From Notospermus geniculatus (taxonomy: Eukaryota; Nemertea; Pilidiophora; Heteronemertea; Lineidae), in contig NMRB01000554.1 in NCBI GenBank assembly GCA_002633025.1, positions 1-64,000 on the forward strand: a stretch of 64,000 nucleotides of DNA, in the 5' to 3' direction. The position numbers and the translations under genes were made by a program. How positions within the stretch are numbered: position 1 is the first letter of the stretch; the number at the start of each line of letters is the position of its first letter. Positions 45,478-56,514 of this stretch are shown here, in pieces. Under the pieces are notes generated by a model. The model was not told where the DNA came from, ran no database searches, and saw only the letters and a list, made by a program, of their open reading frames with translations.

Positions 45478-45640
45478 TCCGACAAGAAATACAAATAGAT
45501 TGATATGTGGTAGGCCCCCAATGTCAATTTTGACCCTGCCCGGCATTGCGGAGAAATGGGGCAATAAACCCCGTGCCACAGTCATGTGGAATGAAACCTC
45601 TCAGCCGATCAGAATTGAGAATGTAAATGACCGGATAAGT
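45478..45640. repeat. Third, diverged copy of the 16.8-17.4 kb repeat
   Basis: GACAAGAAATACAAATAGAT, TGACCCTGCC, GCGGAGA and ATGTGGAATG follow the same order as in the minus-strand arm at 17281-17382. The protein-like frame is interrupted here. Confidence 0.5.
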
Positions 45641-45834
45641 TATAGTTATAAATGAAAAAGGTGGACTTTTGTTTATATTTTCTTCGTGCCAGTACATCTT
45701 GTGGGCGACGGTCACTTTTGCCTACATGTAGGCCTAGCTCAGAAATGCTAAATCATTGTAAATCACGTTGAGATGAACGGGGAAGTCATGAGACTAGAGC
45801 CTGAGGTATCTGCTTCAAGTGTGAATACCCTTAA

Positions 45835-46161
45835 AGGCCCGTTTATACAGAGCGCGACCGCGACTGCGACCGCGACCGCGGCACCGACCGCGGCAGCCGC
45901 TGTGTATAAACGAAAACGCCGTGGTCGCCTGGAAATATGCCAGGACCACATTGAAGTTCACATTACAAAAAAAGTGTCGCGCGGCATTTTCAAAAATTTC
46001 GCTCTGGAGGCAATCTCTGCGGCATGCCGCGCGACCAAAATTTTGGTCGTGGCCGTGGTCGCGTTGTGTATAAACGTTCCCATTCATTTTACATTTGATC
46101 AATCCGATGCGGCTGCCGCGGTCGGTGCCGCGGTCGCGGTCGCGCTCTGTATAAACGGGCC
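45835..46161. mobile_element. TTAA-flanked MITE with a GC-rich GCGACCGCGAC arm
   Basis: AGGCCCGTTTATACAGAGCG and a (GCGACC)n-like block are mirrored at the right (GGTCGCGGTCGCGCTCTGTA, TAAACGGGCC). TTAA borders both ends. The alanine-rich ORFs on both strands come from this repeat. A related hairpin-rich stretch (ATGTTGGACGTCACC with its complement) follows at 46316-46377. Confidence 0.75.
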
Positions 46162-46164
46162 TTA

Positions 46165-47180
46165 ATTGCTATAAATCAGCAACATCTTTCTCGACAGCCT
46201 ATTGCGCTTTGTTGCGTATACGTAAAAAGATAAAATCAACCCAACCCCTGCGGATTCCCTACGTATAGAGGAACTTCACGTGACGTCATCATTGACGTCA
46301 TAATTCGCACGTCAGCCATGTTGGACGTCACCTGAAGCTACAAATGCGTTGGACGTGACGTCCAACATGGCGGCATCTCGTCGCGGCAGTGACGTCACAA
46401 TCGTCAGTGAAGAACCTCTATTCTACCAGTCAGTCGGCCACGGCGGCGATCGCAGCGCCATATGCGCCATTCTCTTGACACGTTTTCAGTGGCGGCGCCT
46501 AGCGGGAGAACGAATTATGAAAACCCGCCGTTTTCGACATCCCCTGTTCCGCGGTGAATACCGTGGTTGTAGTGGAATGACACACCCAACATACAACGCG
46601 AGTTGTGAGTACACATGCAGAGCTTCGCGTACGTACCTTGTTTGTGGAAAATAACGACGTTTTGAGTGAATTATTAGCAATCTTCGGCTGCAGTAAATTT
46701 CGGCAGCTTCTCGGACGTGCCTCACGGAATCTGCACTCATTTGCGTGTTGACAAAAATTAACGTCTGTAACTTTCGTTGTTGTTAGGGTTTATCGATATC
46801 TTTCACATACAAAAAAATTGAGTTGGTCCAGTCGGCCTGTCGTCTGCACGATATCCCATAATATGCCCCAAAAATCCCATAATTTCATCGATTATTTGCG
46901 AATATTTCTATTTTTAACTCGGGATTCCCTCGATTCGTGACGTCATAAATCACGTGATCGAAGTGCACGTGCGTTTGTTTACATAATTTGCCATCCACCC
47001 AGCCATGTGAAAATACACAATGCAGCAATAAATGAGTGGAAATCAACAGTTCACAGCATGCACTGTGCATTAACTTCTTCACCACCGCACTCCAGTGTGG
47101 TGGTCATCTCATATCATGAATATAATGCCCCACTTCACTCTCTGTTATGTTGAGTCTGATTTGACCTTGTTGATGGCAAT
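46165..47180. other. No recognised gene
   Basis: CpG- and TGACGTCA-rich sequence with a 101-residue open frame (46349-46654) that shows no domain, cysteine pattern or splice support. Treated as chance. Confidence 0.35.
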
Positions 47181-47181
47181 N

Positions 47182-48540
47182 AAGTTTATTTAAAAGAAAC
47201 CTGGTTTATTTGAATTAATGAACAAACGGCTTGCCATAAGCAGCCAGCCTGGATCCAGAAAGCTGAAGATGCATTCCCTTGCACGGATTCATAAAGACAC
47301 TTTTGCCAAATTAAATCCTGCCAAGTCTCACTTTAGGCCAGAGGTGGTCTTTATCTATTTTTGATGGGAGGTAATGTGGCAGGGTTAAATCATCTGCATT
47401 CCTAAATTCATATCTCATTGTCCAGAGAAACAGATACCCGGAACAGATACCACAAATTTCCATTCAAAGAACATACTACAGGATGATCCATTGTTAAGGA
47501 ATCAAATTCCTCTCATTTGTAGTGTTCAAGTTGCTGGGAACTGAGATCCAAAAATGGGATTTTTACTTTGACTCAAGAATGTAGCTTTTCATCTTTTGAC
47601 TGACTGGCTAGGCTCCCTTGTTTTTCAGATACTATGTGGATGTGTACTCTGTAGTCATGACAGTCACCCAAGCCATCCAGGCATTCTGAGAATAATTTTC
47701 ATCTGTAAGATAGTGTGGTCAGAAAATACAGGAAAAAGGAGATAGTGTGAATGAATTCACTACAGCATAGCATTTATTTGATGCTTGCAGCTCTGCTTAT
47801 GTGTGGGCAAATGGTCAATACCTGACATACACCTGGAAATGATGCTGGTGTTGGGAGTTTCTTAACAGAAAGAAAATGGAGTCTGCAGCCAATACCAATA
47901 GTACAGCTGGCACACATTTCTTCTCAATCTAGGTTACTTATTTTTTTCTTGATACAAGTTTTTCTTCTGAATTTAATTTCTTTTTACCCAAATTCCAACA
48001 ACAGTGTTAATAATCAGTGTGTCACCATGATAATAATTACCAGCTTGGTGAAAATACTTACACCACACAGTTAGTTGGAATCAGGAAAAAAGAAAATTAA
48101 ATTCAAGAAACTGTGTTTTGAAATCCTGATAGAAAAGTTAAGACTGTTATCCCTCTTTGGAGACCACAAACCAGGGAGAGTCAGAGGGTGCAAGAAGTGC
48201 ACTGATATTTATTTCTTCTACTGGAATCATGTCAATCCTTGACTGAACCTACAGCAAAGGGCCAGACAGGAATGCTGGGGCAGGGCCCTGTTCATCATTT
48301 TTGCAACTGCATCTGAAAACTTCAAATAAAGTAGAAATGAAGAAACAAACTCATGAGCTGATCAAGGAAAGTTTTACTGAAACATTCAAGATTCTGCAGA
48401 AGAATCTGAGGAAAGGTAGCCTACAGGTAATTTTCAGATATTTTGGATATGGATGGAGGGGTCCAGGAGGAGGATGCCTGGTGGTCTTCATTCACTTGTT
48501 GTTTAAATGTTGAATGTTGTCTTCACAATCACAGTCTTGT
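47182..48540. other. CpG-depleted block starting at an N
   Basis: I count about three CpG dinucleotides in 1.36 kb, against many per 100 bases on either side. The change is abrupt at the N (47181) and again near 48541. An open stretch (48331-48426, around MKKQTHELIKESFTETFKIL) ends in CTACAG|GTAATT and could be an exon, but no family is recognised. The block could be a methylated gene body, an old repeat, or misassembled or foreign sequence. Confidence 0.4.
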
Positions 48541-51107
48541 CAGATTTAAAATGTCATGCTTTTCTTGTCAATGTGTACGGGTGAGAGCGTGAGAGGGATA
48601 CTCTGTCCGTCGGTCATCCACGAAGGCCTCGCACATAACACACACACCGTCGCAGGACTCTTTTCCAGATGGGGCCTATGCATTGTCACATTGTGTTGTG
48701 TACATGACATACACATATGTACACACAGTCAAATCAGCTGATTCAAGGTCCGATCTGAATTTACGGATAACGACGTACAACTCGTAAATAATTCCCCTGA
48801 GTCGCCCAGAATGTATGTCACTGTCCAAATTGAGGTGGAATACAGATGCTCGGAGGATAGAATGCTGGTCTCGACATCGCATTGCGTAGAAATCCCAAGT
48901 TAAACGTGGGTAAAATTCAGCGATGTTGGTCAATGACCACCATTTTGAAATCGATTTCTATCTCTTTCGGCAAGTTCGTTTCCATGGGTTACGGCAATGT
49001 TTGTCGGCAGTGTGACAAGGGGGGACTGACGACCTCCAGAAAAAATGCACTCGTTTGCGTGTTGACAAACAAATGAACGTGAATTTTACAGCGTTCAATC
49101 TTAATAGAATTTGCCACAAAATACCACTTTTTGGTGTTGGTCCCTGCAGTGTTCGGTCCCTGCAGTGTTCGATGAATACTCGGTCTGTAAATGCGGGGAA
49201 TCCCCTGGAAAATTTCATCCACTTCGGTGCGCGCGTCCTCATTCAATCTCGCCGTACGGGAGTTTATCACCATGTCTTGGCAGGCATTTGGTATTAAAAC
49301 AAAGGAAAACTACCAAACTGTTCAACTTTTGCTGCTTCACATCAATATATTATTGCTGAATATCAAAATATTGCCCGCTCCGAAGTCGGGTTTGGTCTCG
49401 CCGAAAACGCCGCGAATATTATGTTAATGAGGTAAACAGGACGTCACGGTGTCAAGAGAATGACGCTTGAATCGGGGGCGTGGCCGACTGACTGAACAGG
49501 CCGAGTATAAATATGCTTCTTCCGATGAAGACCGGGCGGATGACCAAAATGTGGACAGACAGTGGTCCTGGAAGAACTTTTTTTCAAAAACAATGCCTGG
49601 CGTTCAGCTGGTTAAGTACAAACCAACAACCAAAACATTCTAAATCGCAGGCTCCATCGCAACAAATGTCATGAATGTTGTACGACACATTTAGGCCTAA
49701 TTCGTGAGTGCTATGCCTGCGCAGTACCAATCCTCGGATGCAGGTGAACGATCAGCGCGATTCAGCGGGATCTCCAAGCTGGGTAAAGTTAAGGATTCTT
49801 ATGTTTACCCAGGATGATCCTGGGTAAAGAAAAGGATTACCCAGAATGATGCTGGGTAAACATAAGGTATACCCAGGACGACATTGACCCATTCAGCGAA
49901 ACTTGGTGTCATAGGTCATCTGACCTAGGGGTATATATGTACCAAGTTTCAGATCAATAGCTCCAGCGGTTACGAAACGTACCCTGCTAACGGACGACGA
50001 CGGACGACGGACGCAGACCCACGACAATAGAGACCTTAAGATCCGTCACGTCCCCGTCCCCGTCCCCGTCGCGGGAAAACAACGTCACGGCGTCATGGCG
50101 TCATGCACTCCTGATTCCTGAACACGGAACAGTTTTGGGGCATCAATAAAACCATCGATTGTCGTGAATCTGTTCAAAGATTGAGTAAATAAACGTGTTG
50201 TCCGCACGCTGGGAGACTTTAAGCAATTTAGAGGACTGCGTGATCGTAAGGTTTCACGGATTGCGGCTGCGGCTAAGATCGCGCAAGCACTAAGCTCTGT
50301 GTGCACCTAGCTTTAAGCCTTCTGGCACCGCGTTCAAAAATTTCATTTTCCGGCTCCGCGGATGACGCTACGTCGATGACGCGACGTCACTGTGTAACAA
50401 CATGTACATCGTGCCTACATCGTGTACCGGTACATCGGTGTGCAGCGCTAGGCCCAACAAGCTGCAAGAGCCGAAATGAGACAGCAGGGCGCTTTCTTCA
50501 ACGGATTTTCCGCAGGATGTGGAGCTTATGATACAAAACATTCTTGGGATAGGTCAGTGAGTATAAATCTCGCCCATATTCTCTGCACCGCCTCTCTGAA
50601 TGCTCGAAGCGAGAAACACATGGTCGGCGGTTTTGGTTGCGACACCAAAGCCCGGTGTGGTTAAAACGAGGCTAATGCATTATCCATTGAAAACAAGGCT
50701 CACTCTGACCAAGGTGGTTTAGAATCCACGTTTTAGTGCAACCCAAGAAAACTCTGTACCGTATCCCAAACACTCTGTGCAAAAAAACCGGCCAATGCAT
50801 TTTCCATTACAACATTGATTTCTCAGTACACAGATGTTTTAGAATGTGCGTTTCGCAGCTAGGCCTACAATCATGTTCAATTCTAAAATGCATAATATCA
50901 TAGACAGAGTATATGCTTTCGCTGCTTTTAAGAGAGAACGTTGCTTTTCTCTTAAAAGCAGCGAAAGCATACTTTAAAGAACACCGCCAGAAGGCTACAT
51001 CATGGTAAACCCCTACAAAATGAAAAGCCCCACCGGTTCAATAATTCTGGATTCAAAGATTGAGTGGGGTGTACACACCATGACCAGGGTTTATGCAGCG
51101 TCATAAA
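48541..51107. other. No recognised gene; two hairpins
   Basis: The hairpin region 49797-49862 repeats TTTACCCAGGATGATCCTGG-type words in both orientations. A near-perfect hairpin lies at 50912-50971 (TATGCTTTCGCTGCTTTTAA with its complement). Short GGACGACGG and CCCCGT repeats occur at about 49990-50075. A TATA-like word (GAGTATAAATATG, 49504-49516) has no gene after it. Confidence 0.4.
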
Positions 51108-51564
51108 AGCCCTGTTTACACTACATAAAAACCCGCGTCTCACACGGGCTTTTTCTGTCTACACCTGTTAAAAGCGCGGGTCTAATAGACCCGGGGAAGA
51201 AAAGTCGGGACTTTTTGAGCCCTCCGATTTCGAAGGGTTTTTGGAGGGCTTAATTTAGACCCGCGTCTCCTGCGGGTTTTTAAGTAGTGTAGACGCAATA
51301 GACCCGGGCTTTATCTAGTTCTTGAACACCGCGACAGGCGGCCTGTCTTGTGGGCATGCGCGGTAAAAGCCAGCACTCCAATTTAGCGCCTCCTCTTCGT
51401 GAAGAGTACGCTCCAGCAGCGACCCTATCGCCGGGCGTCGCAATTAAGTTCAGCTAGATTTTGGTAGTGTAGACGCTCGCCGGGTCTCAGGCGGGTTTTT
51501 TTCAGGCCCGGGCTTGACACGGGCTCAAAAAGCCCGGCGATTTCTATGTAGTGTAACCACAGCT
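51108..51564. mobile_element. MITE with AGCCCTGTTTACACTACATA ends
   Basis: The left end is mirrored at the right (TATGTAGTGTAACCACAGCT). The interior is full of AAAACCCGCG, ACGGGC and GGGCTTTTT words in both orientations. Non-coding. Confidence 0.75.
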
Positions 51565-51967
51565 ATAAGGTCATAAAAGGTCATGATATTTGGTAGTGCT
51601 TTTATGGCCATTAAAAGTCATTGAATTTCAGCAAATCTGTTTGAATGGTCATAAAACTCTTTAAATTTTGAGCAAACAGTTCTTTGTTTTCATTCATCCA
51701 AGCTGTCAACGGGTAAATGGACTTATTTAGAAAGGCCAATCATCACAAGCGACGCATGCGCAGACCCATTGCTCGATCATTCTGTGGTAGACGCTTGGCC
51801 AGGACGCACGTTTGGAGTGAGCGCTCTCACTGGGCCGTGTTGTGGAGTAGTAGTTGGCCATGGGGCTTGCCTTTGCTTATTGTTTGTAGGGCTTCGGGTG
51901 GACATTGAGTTGGGGAACCTTCCGGAATACAGGCCTTCAGGTATAATTTCGGTTTTCCCGATTTGAA

Positions 51968-52194
51968 GCCGAGAATGGCTGCCGAGTATGGCAAGAGCCG
52001 AGTATGGCAAAAAGGCCGGGTATGGCAAGAAAGCCGAGTATGGCAAAAGCCGAGTATGGCAAAAAAGCAGAGTATGGCAAAAAAGCAGAGTACCCGTATG
52101 GCAAAAGCCGAGTATGGCAAAAAAACCGAGTATATGGCAGAAAATCCGAGTATGGCAAAAGCCGAGTATGGCAAAAGCCGAGTATGGCAAAGGC
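51968..52194 (+). repeat. Minisatellite, GCCGAGTATGGCAAAA unit
   Basis: About twelve units of 15-18 bases built on GAGTATGGCAAAAGCC with variable A-runs. It creates long artefactual ORFs on both strands (plus-strand MAKAEYGK-type repeats). Confidence 0.9.
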
Positions 52195-52391
52195 AGAGGC
52201 TCAGTGAAATGGCGATTACCGACATGCCGGGAGAGTTGGTGAAAGTACATTGTATATTGCTCCGAGAATGGAGGAGGTGCGGAAGGAAAGGTAGCAAGAT
52301 TGGCCATGGGGAGTGCCGCCATATTGTGTGAGGTACGTGCGTGATAAGGCCGATGCATGCTGTGCATGCATGCAGGCCAGGCACTCGGTAG

Positions 52392-52769
52392 GGCTGAAAG
52401 GGTAAATGTCGTCCTGGGTATATACAAAGATTACGCAGGATCTCAATCTTCACTAAAACAATACCCTGGGTGTACTTTCGGTAGCCGAACATCACCCAGG
52501 ATCGTAATGTGACACCTGCATTCGAGGTTGTCTCGCCCCTGGTCATGTGACCGCCTGAGGAATGTCATGAACAGCTACACTCAACAAGTACCGCGGTGCG
52601 AGACCGCGAGATTCCACGGGATTTCTAAATAGGACTCGTTCCTAGGCACTGATTGCAGATGCTGGGTGATGTTCGGCTACCGAAACTACACCCAGGGTAT
52701 TGTTTTAGTGAAGACTGATATCCTGGGTAATCTTTGTATATACTTAGGACGACATTTACCCTTTCAGCC
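52392..52769. mobile_element. Inverted-repeat element with TCGGTAG target duplication (hAT-like MITE)
   Basis: GGCTGAAAGGGTAAATGTCG plus about 80 further bases are mirrored at the right. TCGGTAG is directly repeated at 52385-52391 and 52770-52776; it extends to eight bases (CTCGGTAG) if the last C of the repeat is shared. An 8-bp duplication would fit hAT. Confidence 0.75.
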
Positions 52770-52779
52770 TCGGTAGCAT

Positions 52780-53100
52780 AATCGGTGGACCGAGGCATTT
52801 ATAGAATGAAACATACATCAGAGATTAGTGGGAGGTTAATTGAATTACGGCGTACGGTTACGTGTAGCTTTGCCGTGCATGGTGGGGTGTTGTATTGTGC
52901 CAGCTCATTAGGCCGGGGTGTGGTATTGTGTAGGACGTGTGAGGAAATAAGGCGAAGCAAGCGAGGGGTAAATTGGGCAGTGTGGTTACAAAGGTGTGAG
53001 GTGGCGGTGATCTGATATACGTTATTGAAAACACTATAGGGTATGTTAATGCAAAAAAGGGAACTGCATTTGATGTTTTGCCATCAACCCAAACACGGGG
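52780..53100. other. No recognised feature
   Basis: Contains a 76-residue open frame without domain features. Nothing else seen. Confidence 0.35.
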
Positions 53101-53108
53101 ATACTAAT

Positions 53109-54256
53109 GCCCGGTTGCTCAGGTCGTTGTTACCTGAGTCAAGCTTATATCCCGAACTCGACTTCATGTAAGTAGCACTTATGACCAGACATAAGTACAG
53201 CTTAATCGATTCCGAGTTCATTGCACAACCCGAAATAGGCCTTATCGCACCTAGCACATGGCCAATCAGCATAAATCAGCGAAGCGGAAAGGGCCCAACC
53301 ATCAGCGCCCCCGCAGTACATTCACAATGCATCGTCCTGTGCATGGCGTGCATTTTTTGTCAACATTGGCGAATAAAAGTCACTTCCAAAAGCCTGATGT
53401 GCCTAAACTAACTAGCTACGTGGGCGGCGGTATAAAGTGATTCAAGTGGATCAATTATTGACCACTGATCGTCTTCGCGATCGCCAAAAATCGATGATTA
53501 GTCCATGTAAACAACGCCAAAACATTATCATATTATCGTGCAACCCCACGCTGATTGGTCAATAACTGACACGTGAGGGCCACCTTGATGATAAGATCAT
53601 GACATGTGCTAATCTTTTGGAATTAACCATCGATTTTTTGCGATCGCGAGAACGATCGGTAGTCAATATTTGACCGATTTGAATCACTTCATAACGCCTC
53701 CCACGTAGCTAGTTAGTTTTGGCACATCCGGCTTTTGGAAGTTGCTTTTATTCGCCATTGTTTACAAAAAATGCAGGCCATGCACAGGGCGATGCATTGT
53801 GAATGTACTGCGGGGGCGCTGATGGTTGGGCCTTTTCCGCTTCGCTGATTTTATGCTGATTAGCCATGTGCTAGGTGCGATAAGGCCTATAAACCTGGCA
53901 TTACACAAACTCGGTTTTATCACCCTGCTTATACGGGTAGGCCCATACAAATGCAGTGCAGTGCAGTGCAGTGCAATGCAGTGCAATGCAGTGAATAAAA
54001 TAGCCATTAGTCAACTTCGTCCAACACATCCAAATTACCGTCTGCCATCCTTGAAATTCAGCAAAAAACGAGGCATAGGGTCATAAGTCGCGCTTATAAC
54101 CACCCCTCAGCCAAGTTTATTATAACAAGGGCTTAAACCCGACTTGTGATTTGAGTGCAGGTTGTGCAACGCGCTGAGAAAATAACACCAGACATAAGTC
54201 GCGTTTAAGTCGGGCTTGGTATGAACTCGACTTGAATGAGAGCTGTGCAACCGGGC
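53109..54256. mobile_element. 1.15-kb fold-back element with arms over 500 bp
   Basis: GCCCGGTTGC at the left end and GCAACCGGGC at the right. The inner blocks (GGGCCCAACCATCAGCGCCC, ACTAGCTACGTGGG, GCGATCGCCAAAAATCGATG) recur inverted and in reverse order. A (GTGCA)n microsatellite at 53951-53992 lies in the right arm. ORFs here are mirrored copies of each other. Confidence 0.8.
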
Positions 54257-54499
54257 ATATGTCCCTAGTGAGATTCCACGAATCTTACGTGGGTGGGGGT
54301 TGAGAGTTCTTTCCACTACTTCACTACATTTTGCCCTTCAGTCTAGGTGAAAAGGAATATGCGATATGGATATTCCGTGGTGGGAGTAGCTTTTTGATCC
54401 GGTAGCAGCAATGTCGGATACTAGACGACACTGTGGTGGGAGGAGCCTTCCATCCCCAGCCCGCGTTAAGTGCCGTAGCAGTTAGAAACAGGTGGTGTG

Positions 54500-54990
54500 G
54501 TGGTATTGAGGAGAGTATTGGGAGTATTGGGAAGAGTATTGGGAGTATTGGGGAAAGTATTGGGGAGTATTGGGAAAGTGGGAGTTGTGTGGAATGAATG
54601 CAGGTGGTTGTGCGTGTGTAGGGTCGTTGGCATGCATGATTTTCCCCACCTACTATTATGCAAAAAGAGCAATGGAAACAAGTGGCGTCGGTTGTGATAG
54701 GCAAACATCACAAGCGACGCATGCGCGGACCCATTGCTCGATCATTCTGTGGTAGACGCGACGAGAAGGAACGGACGCAGGGAGGGAAGCTTATGAGACA
54801 CGCTGCAAGGTATACTGTTGATCGGGAGACCGGGGTGCTGTAGTGGAAACCCCCACCCACCCGCCCGAAATTAACAAGTTCTCGGTAGGGTGCATTGCCA
54901 TTGCTCTGCTGGCATGCATGATTTTCCCCAATACTATTATGCCAAAAGAGAAATGGAAACAAGTGGCGTCGGTTGTGATAGGCAAACAAC
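54500..54990 (+). repeat. GTATTGGGA microsatellite and a dispersed repeat in two copies
   Basis: 54505-54585 is a run of GGGAGTATT-type units. Then GCATGCATGATTTTCCCC, ACTATTATGC and GGAAACAAGTGGCGTCGGTT occur at 54629-54705 and again at 54907-54988. The following word CATCACAAGCGACGCATGCG, with CCATTGCTCGATCATTCTGT, is shared with 51733-51794. Confidence 0.7.
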
Positions 54991-55090
54991 ACTTCCTCAA
55001 GACTAACTGCAACACCACCAGCCGTGTCAGCAATTAGCTCGGCACTGTCTCACTCAAATCATTCATTGACTGAAGGTCTTTTGTATTATG

Positions 55091-55261
55091 TATAGAGGCT
55101 ATGCACGTGACGTCATCAGCGAGGTGACGCCATGTTGGATGGAACGTTGTGACATGCTGACGCAGTGCATCTGACCACGTGCTCCGTCCATTTTCCATCC
55201 AACACGTGGCGTCATACCCATTGATGACGTCATTTGATGACGTCAGTGCATAGCCTCTATA
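55091..55261. mobile_element. MITE with TATAGAGGCTATGCACGTGA ends
   Basis: TATAGAGGCTATGCA is mirrored by TGCATAGCCTCTATA. Inside, TGACGTCATCA and ATGTTGGATGGAA are mirrored too. 171 bases. Confidence 0.8.
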
Positions 55262-55599
55262 AAAAGGGTAATGATGGGAAAGAATGACATTCATTAATTT
55301 GGGATCTGTTGATTGGATTGAGATTTAAAAGATTCCGAAATGGACTGGAAATTGGTGTTGGTTCTTCAGCTTGTTCAGTGAAGGAAGTTCAAAATTTAAC
55401 TTTGCAGAAAGTGTGTACCGGTACATGTAGTCGGACTGTTGGGGTGTGTTTGTGATGAGTGGGATAAGATTCCGAAATGGACTGGAAACAACAGTTCGTT
55501 CCTCAGTGTTCAGTGAGTGAGATAGTAGTACATGTAACTTACAATAGTTTGCAAATATTGTTGTTTTAAATTTGCTGCTGTATTTCTTGTCTTCGTCCG

Positions 55600-55984
55600 A
55601 ACACTGCCACCTGTTGCTCATTTGCAGAACTGACGGACGCAACAAGAGTCAGATGAAGCCTATCGCGGGGGGTCTATTGGTCCGTCCATCTCCAGGTCGT
55701 GTTTTGCATATTCACTTAGTTACGGCAATCGTATCATTTGACAACGCTGCTCTCAGGCATTCTACTTGCTTAGGTTTCAACCAGCTACACTCGCAATCAC
55801 TCTGACTGTTCACTCTAGCCAGACAAACATTCGTTTGGCAAGAAAACCGCAATTTGTTATCAAAATCACGATATATGTTCCTCTCGAAAAGCCGATGCAC
55901 AGCATCGCGATCGTTACTGTTTGAGGTCACGTGATACGGGAACCACCAATCCGTGATCTGATCATGCTGATGACGTAGAACCAA
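55600..55984 (-). pseudogene. RecQ-like helicase fragment 2
   Basis: The minus-strand frame contains CLARVNSQSDCECSWLKPKQ, then VECLRAALSNDTIAV, which resembles the start of a RecQ-type helicase domain (LKPeQ ... gDtIav) and ends in a stop where the Walker A motif would follow. It aligns with the 63.6-kb fragment, and the similarity continues past the break (TTGCGTCCGTC against TTGCGTCTGTC, then CAGTGTTCGG), so both derive from one dispersed unit. Confidence 0.5.
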
Positions 55985-56286
55985 AATCTGGTTCTTCGTT
56001 TACTCATCATCTGACTCTGTATTGCGTCCAGCATAGGCTAAAAATAGCAATACGAGTCAGACGTTCGGACTATTCTTGTCTGGTCAGTATCTATCTGTCT
56101 ATATAGATGAGTTTTACCTTTTTTTTGTGTTACAAAGCGGTCATAAATTTTAACCTTTTCTGGTACTAAAAGTCATTAAAAAGGTCATAAATTCTAATCA
56201 CAGACTGCTGCATAAACCCTGCATGACACGCACAACAAGCCAACAAATAACTTACGTCTGTCTGTTATTAATCAACAGCAGGTGGA

Positions 56287-56510
56287 TTAAGTGTGAAAAC
56301 CCAGGAGAAAACAAAGCGAATCATCCATACGGCCTGCTGTGTGTAGAAGAGTGTATCAGGAACAATCATTCAATGGGCATCCTAGCTACGATAGAGGGCA
56401 GCACACCGAAACTCGGTCCTATACAATGGACGGCTTTTGTGTGGGAAATTGATCAGGACCGAGTTGCCAGTTTCATTTCAATAGATTTAACCACTGGAGA
56501 CACCTATTGA
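56287..56510 (+). CDS. Possible isolated exon, function unknown
   Basis: An open stretch starts at a possible acceptor (AACAGCAG|G) and reads WIKCENPGENKANHPYGLLC, then VEECIRNNHSMGILATIEGS, ending at TGA near 56510. The composition looks protein-like (Cys pairs, aromatic residues), but I recognise no family and no partner exon. It could equally be decayed transposon coding sequence. Confidence 0.2.
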
Positions 56511-56514
56511 GGCA

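Noticed and set aside
45773-46165. Alanine-rich 130-residue ORF
   Set aside because: Produced by the GCGACC-rich arms of an inverted-repeat element.
49504-49516. TATA box GAGTATAAATATG
   Set aside because: Good match to a TATA box, but no open frame with a splice donor or signal peptide follows it.
51777-52546. Long ORFs (up to 239 residues) on the minus strand and YGK-rich ORFs on the plus strand
   Set aside because: They read through the GAGTATGGCAAAA minisatellite and a MITE; the repeated peptide is not conserved coding sequence.
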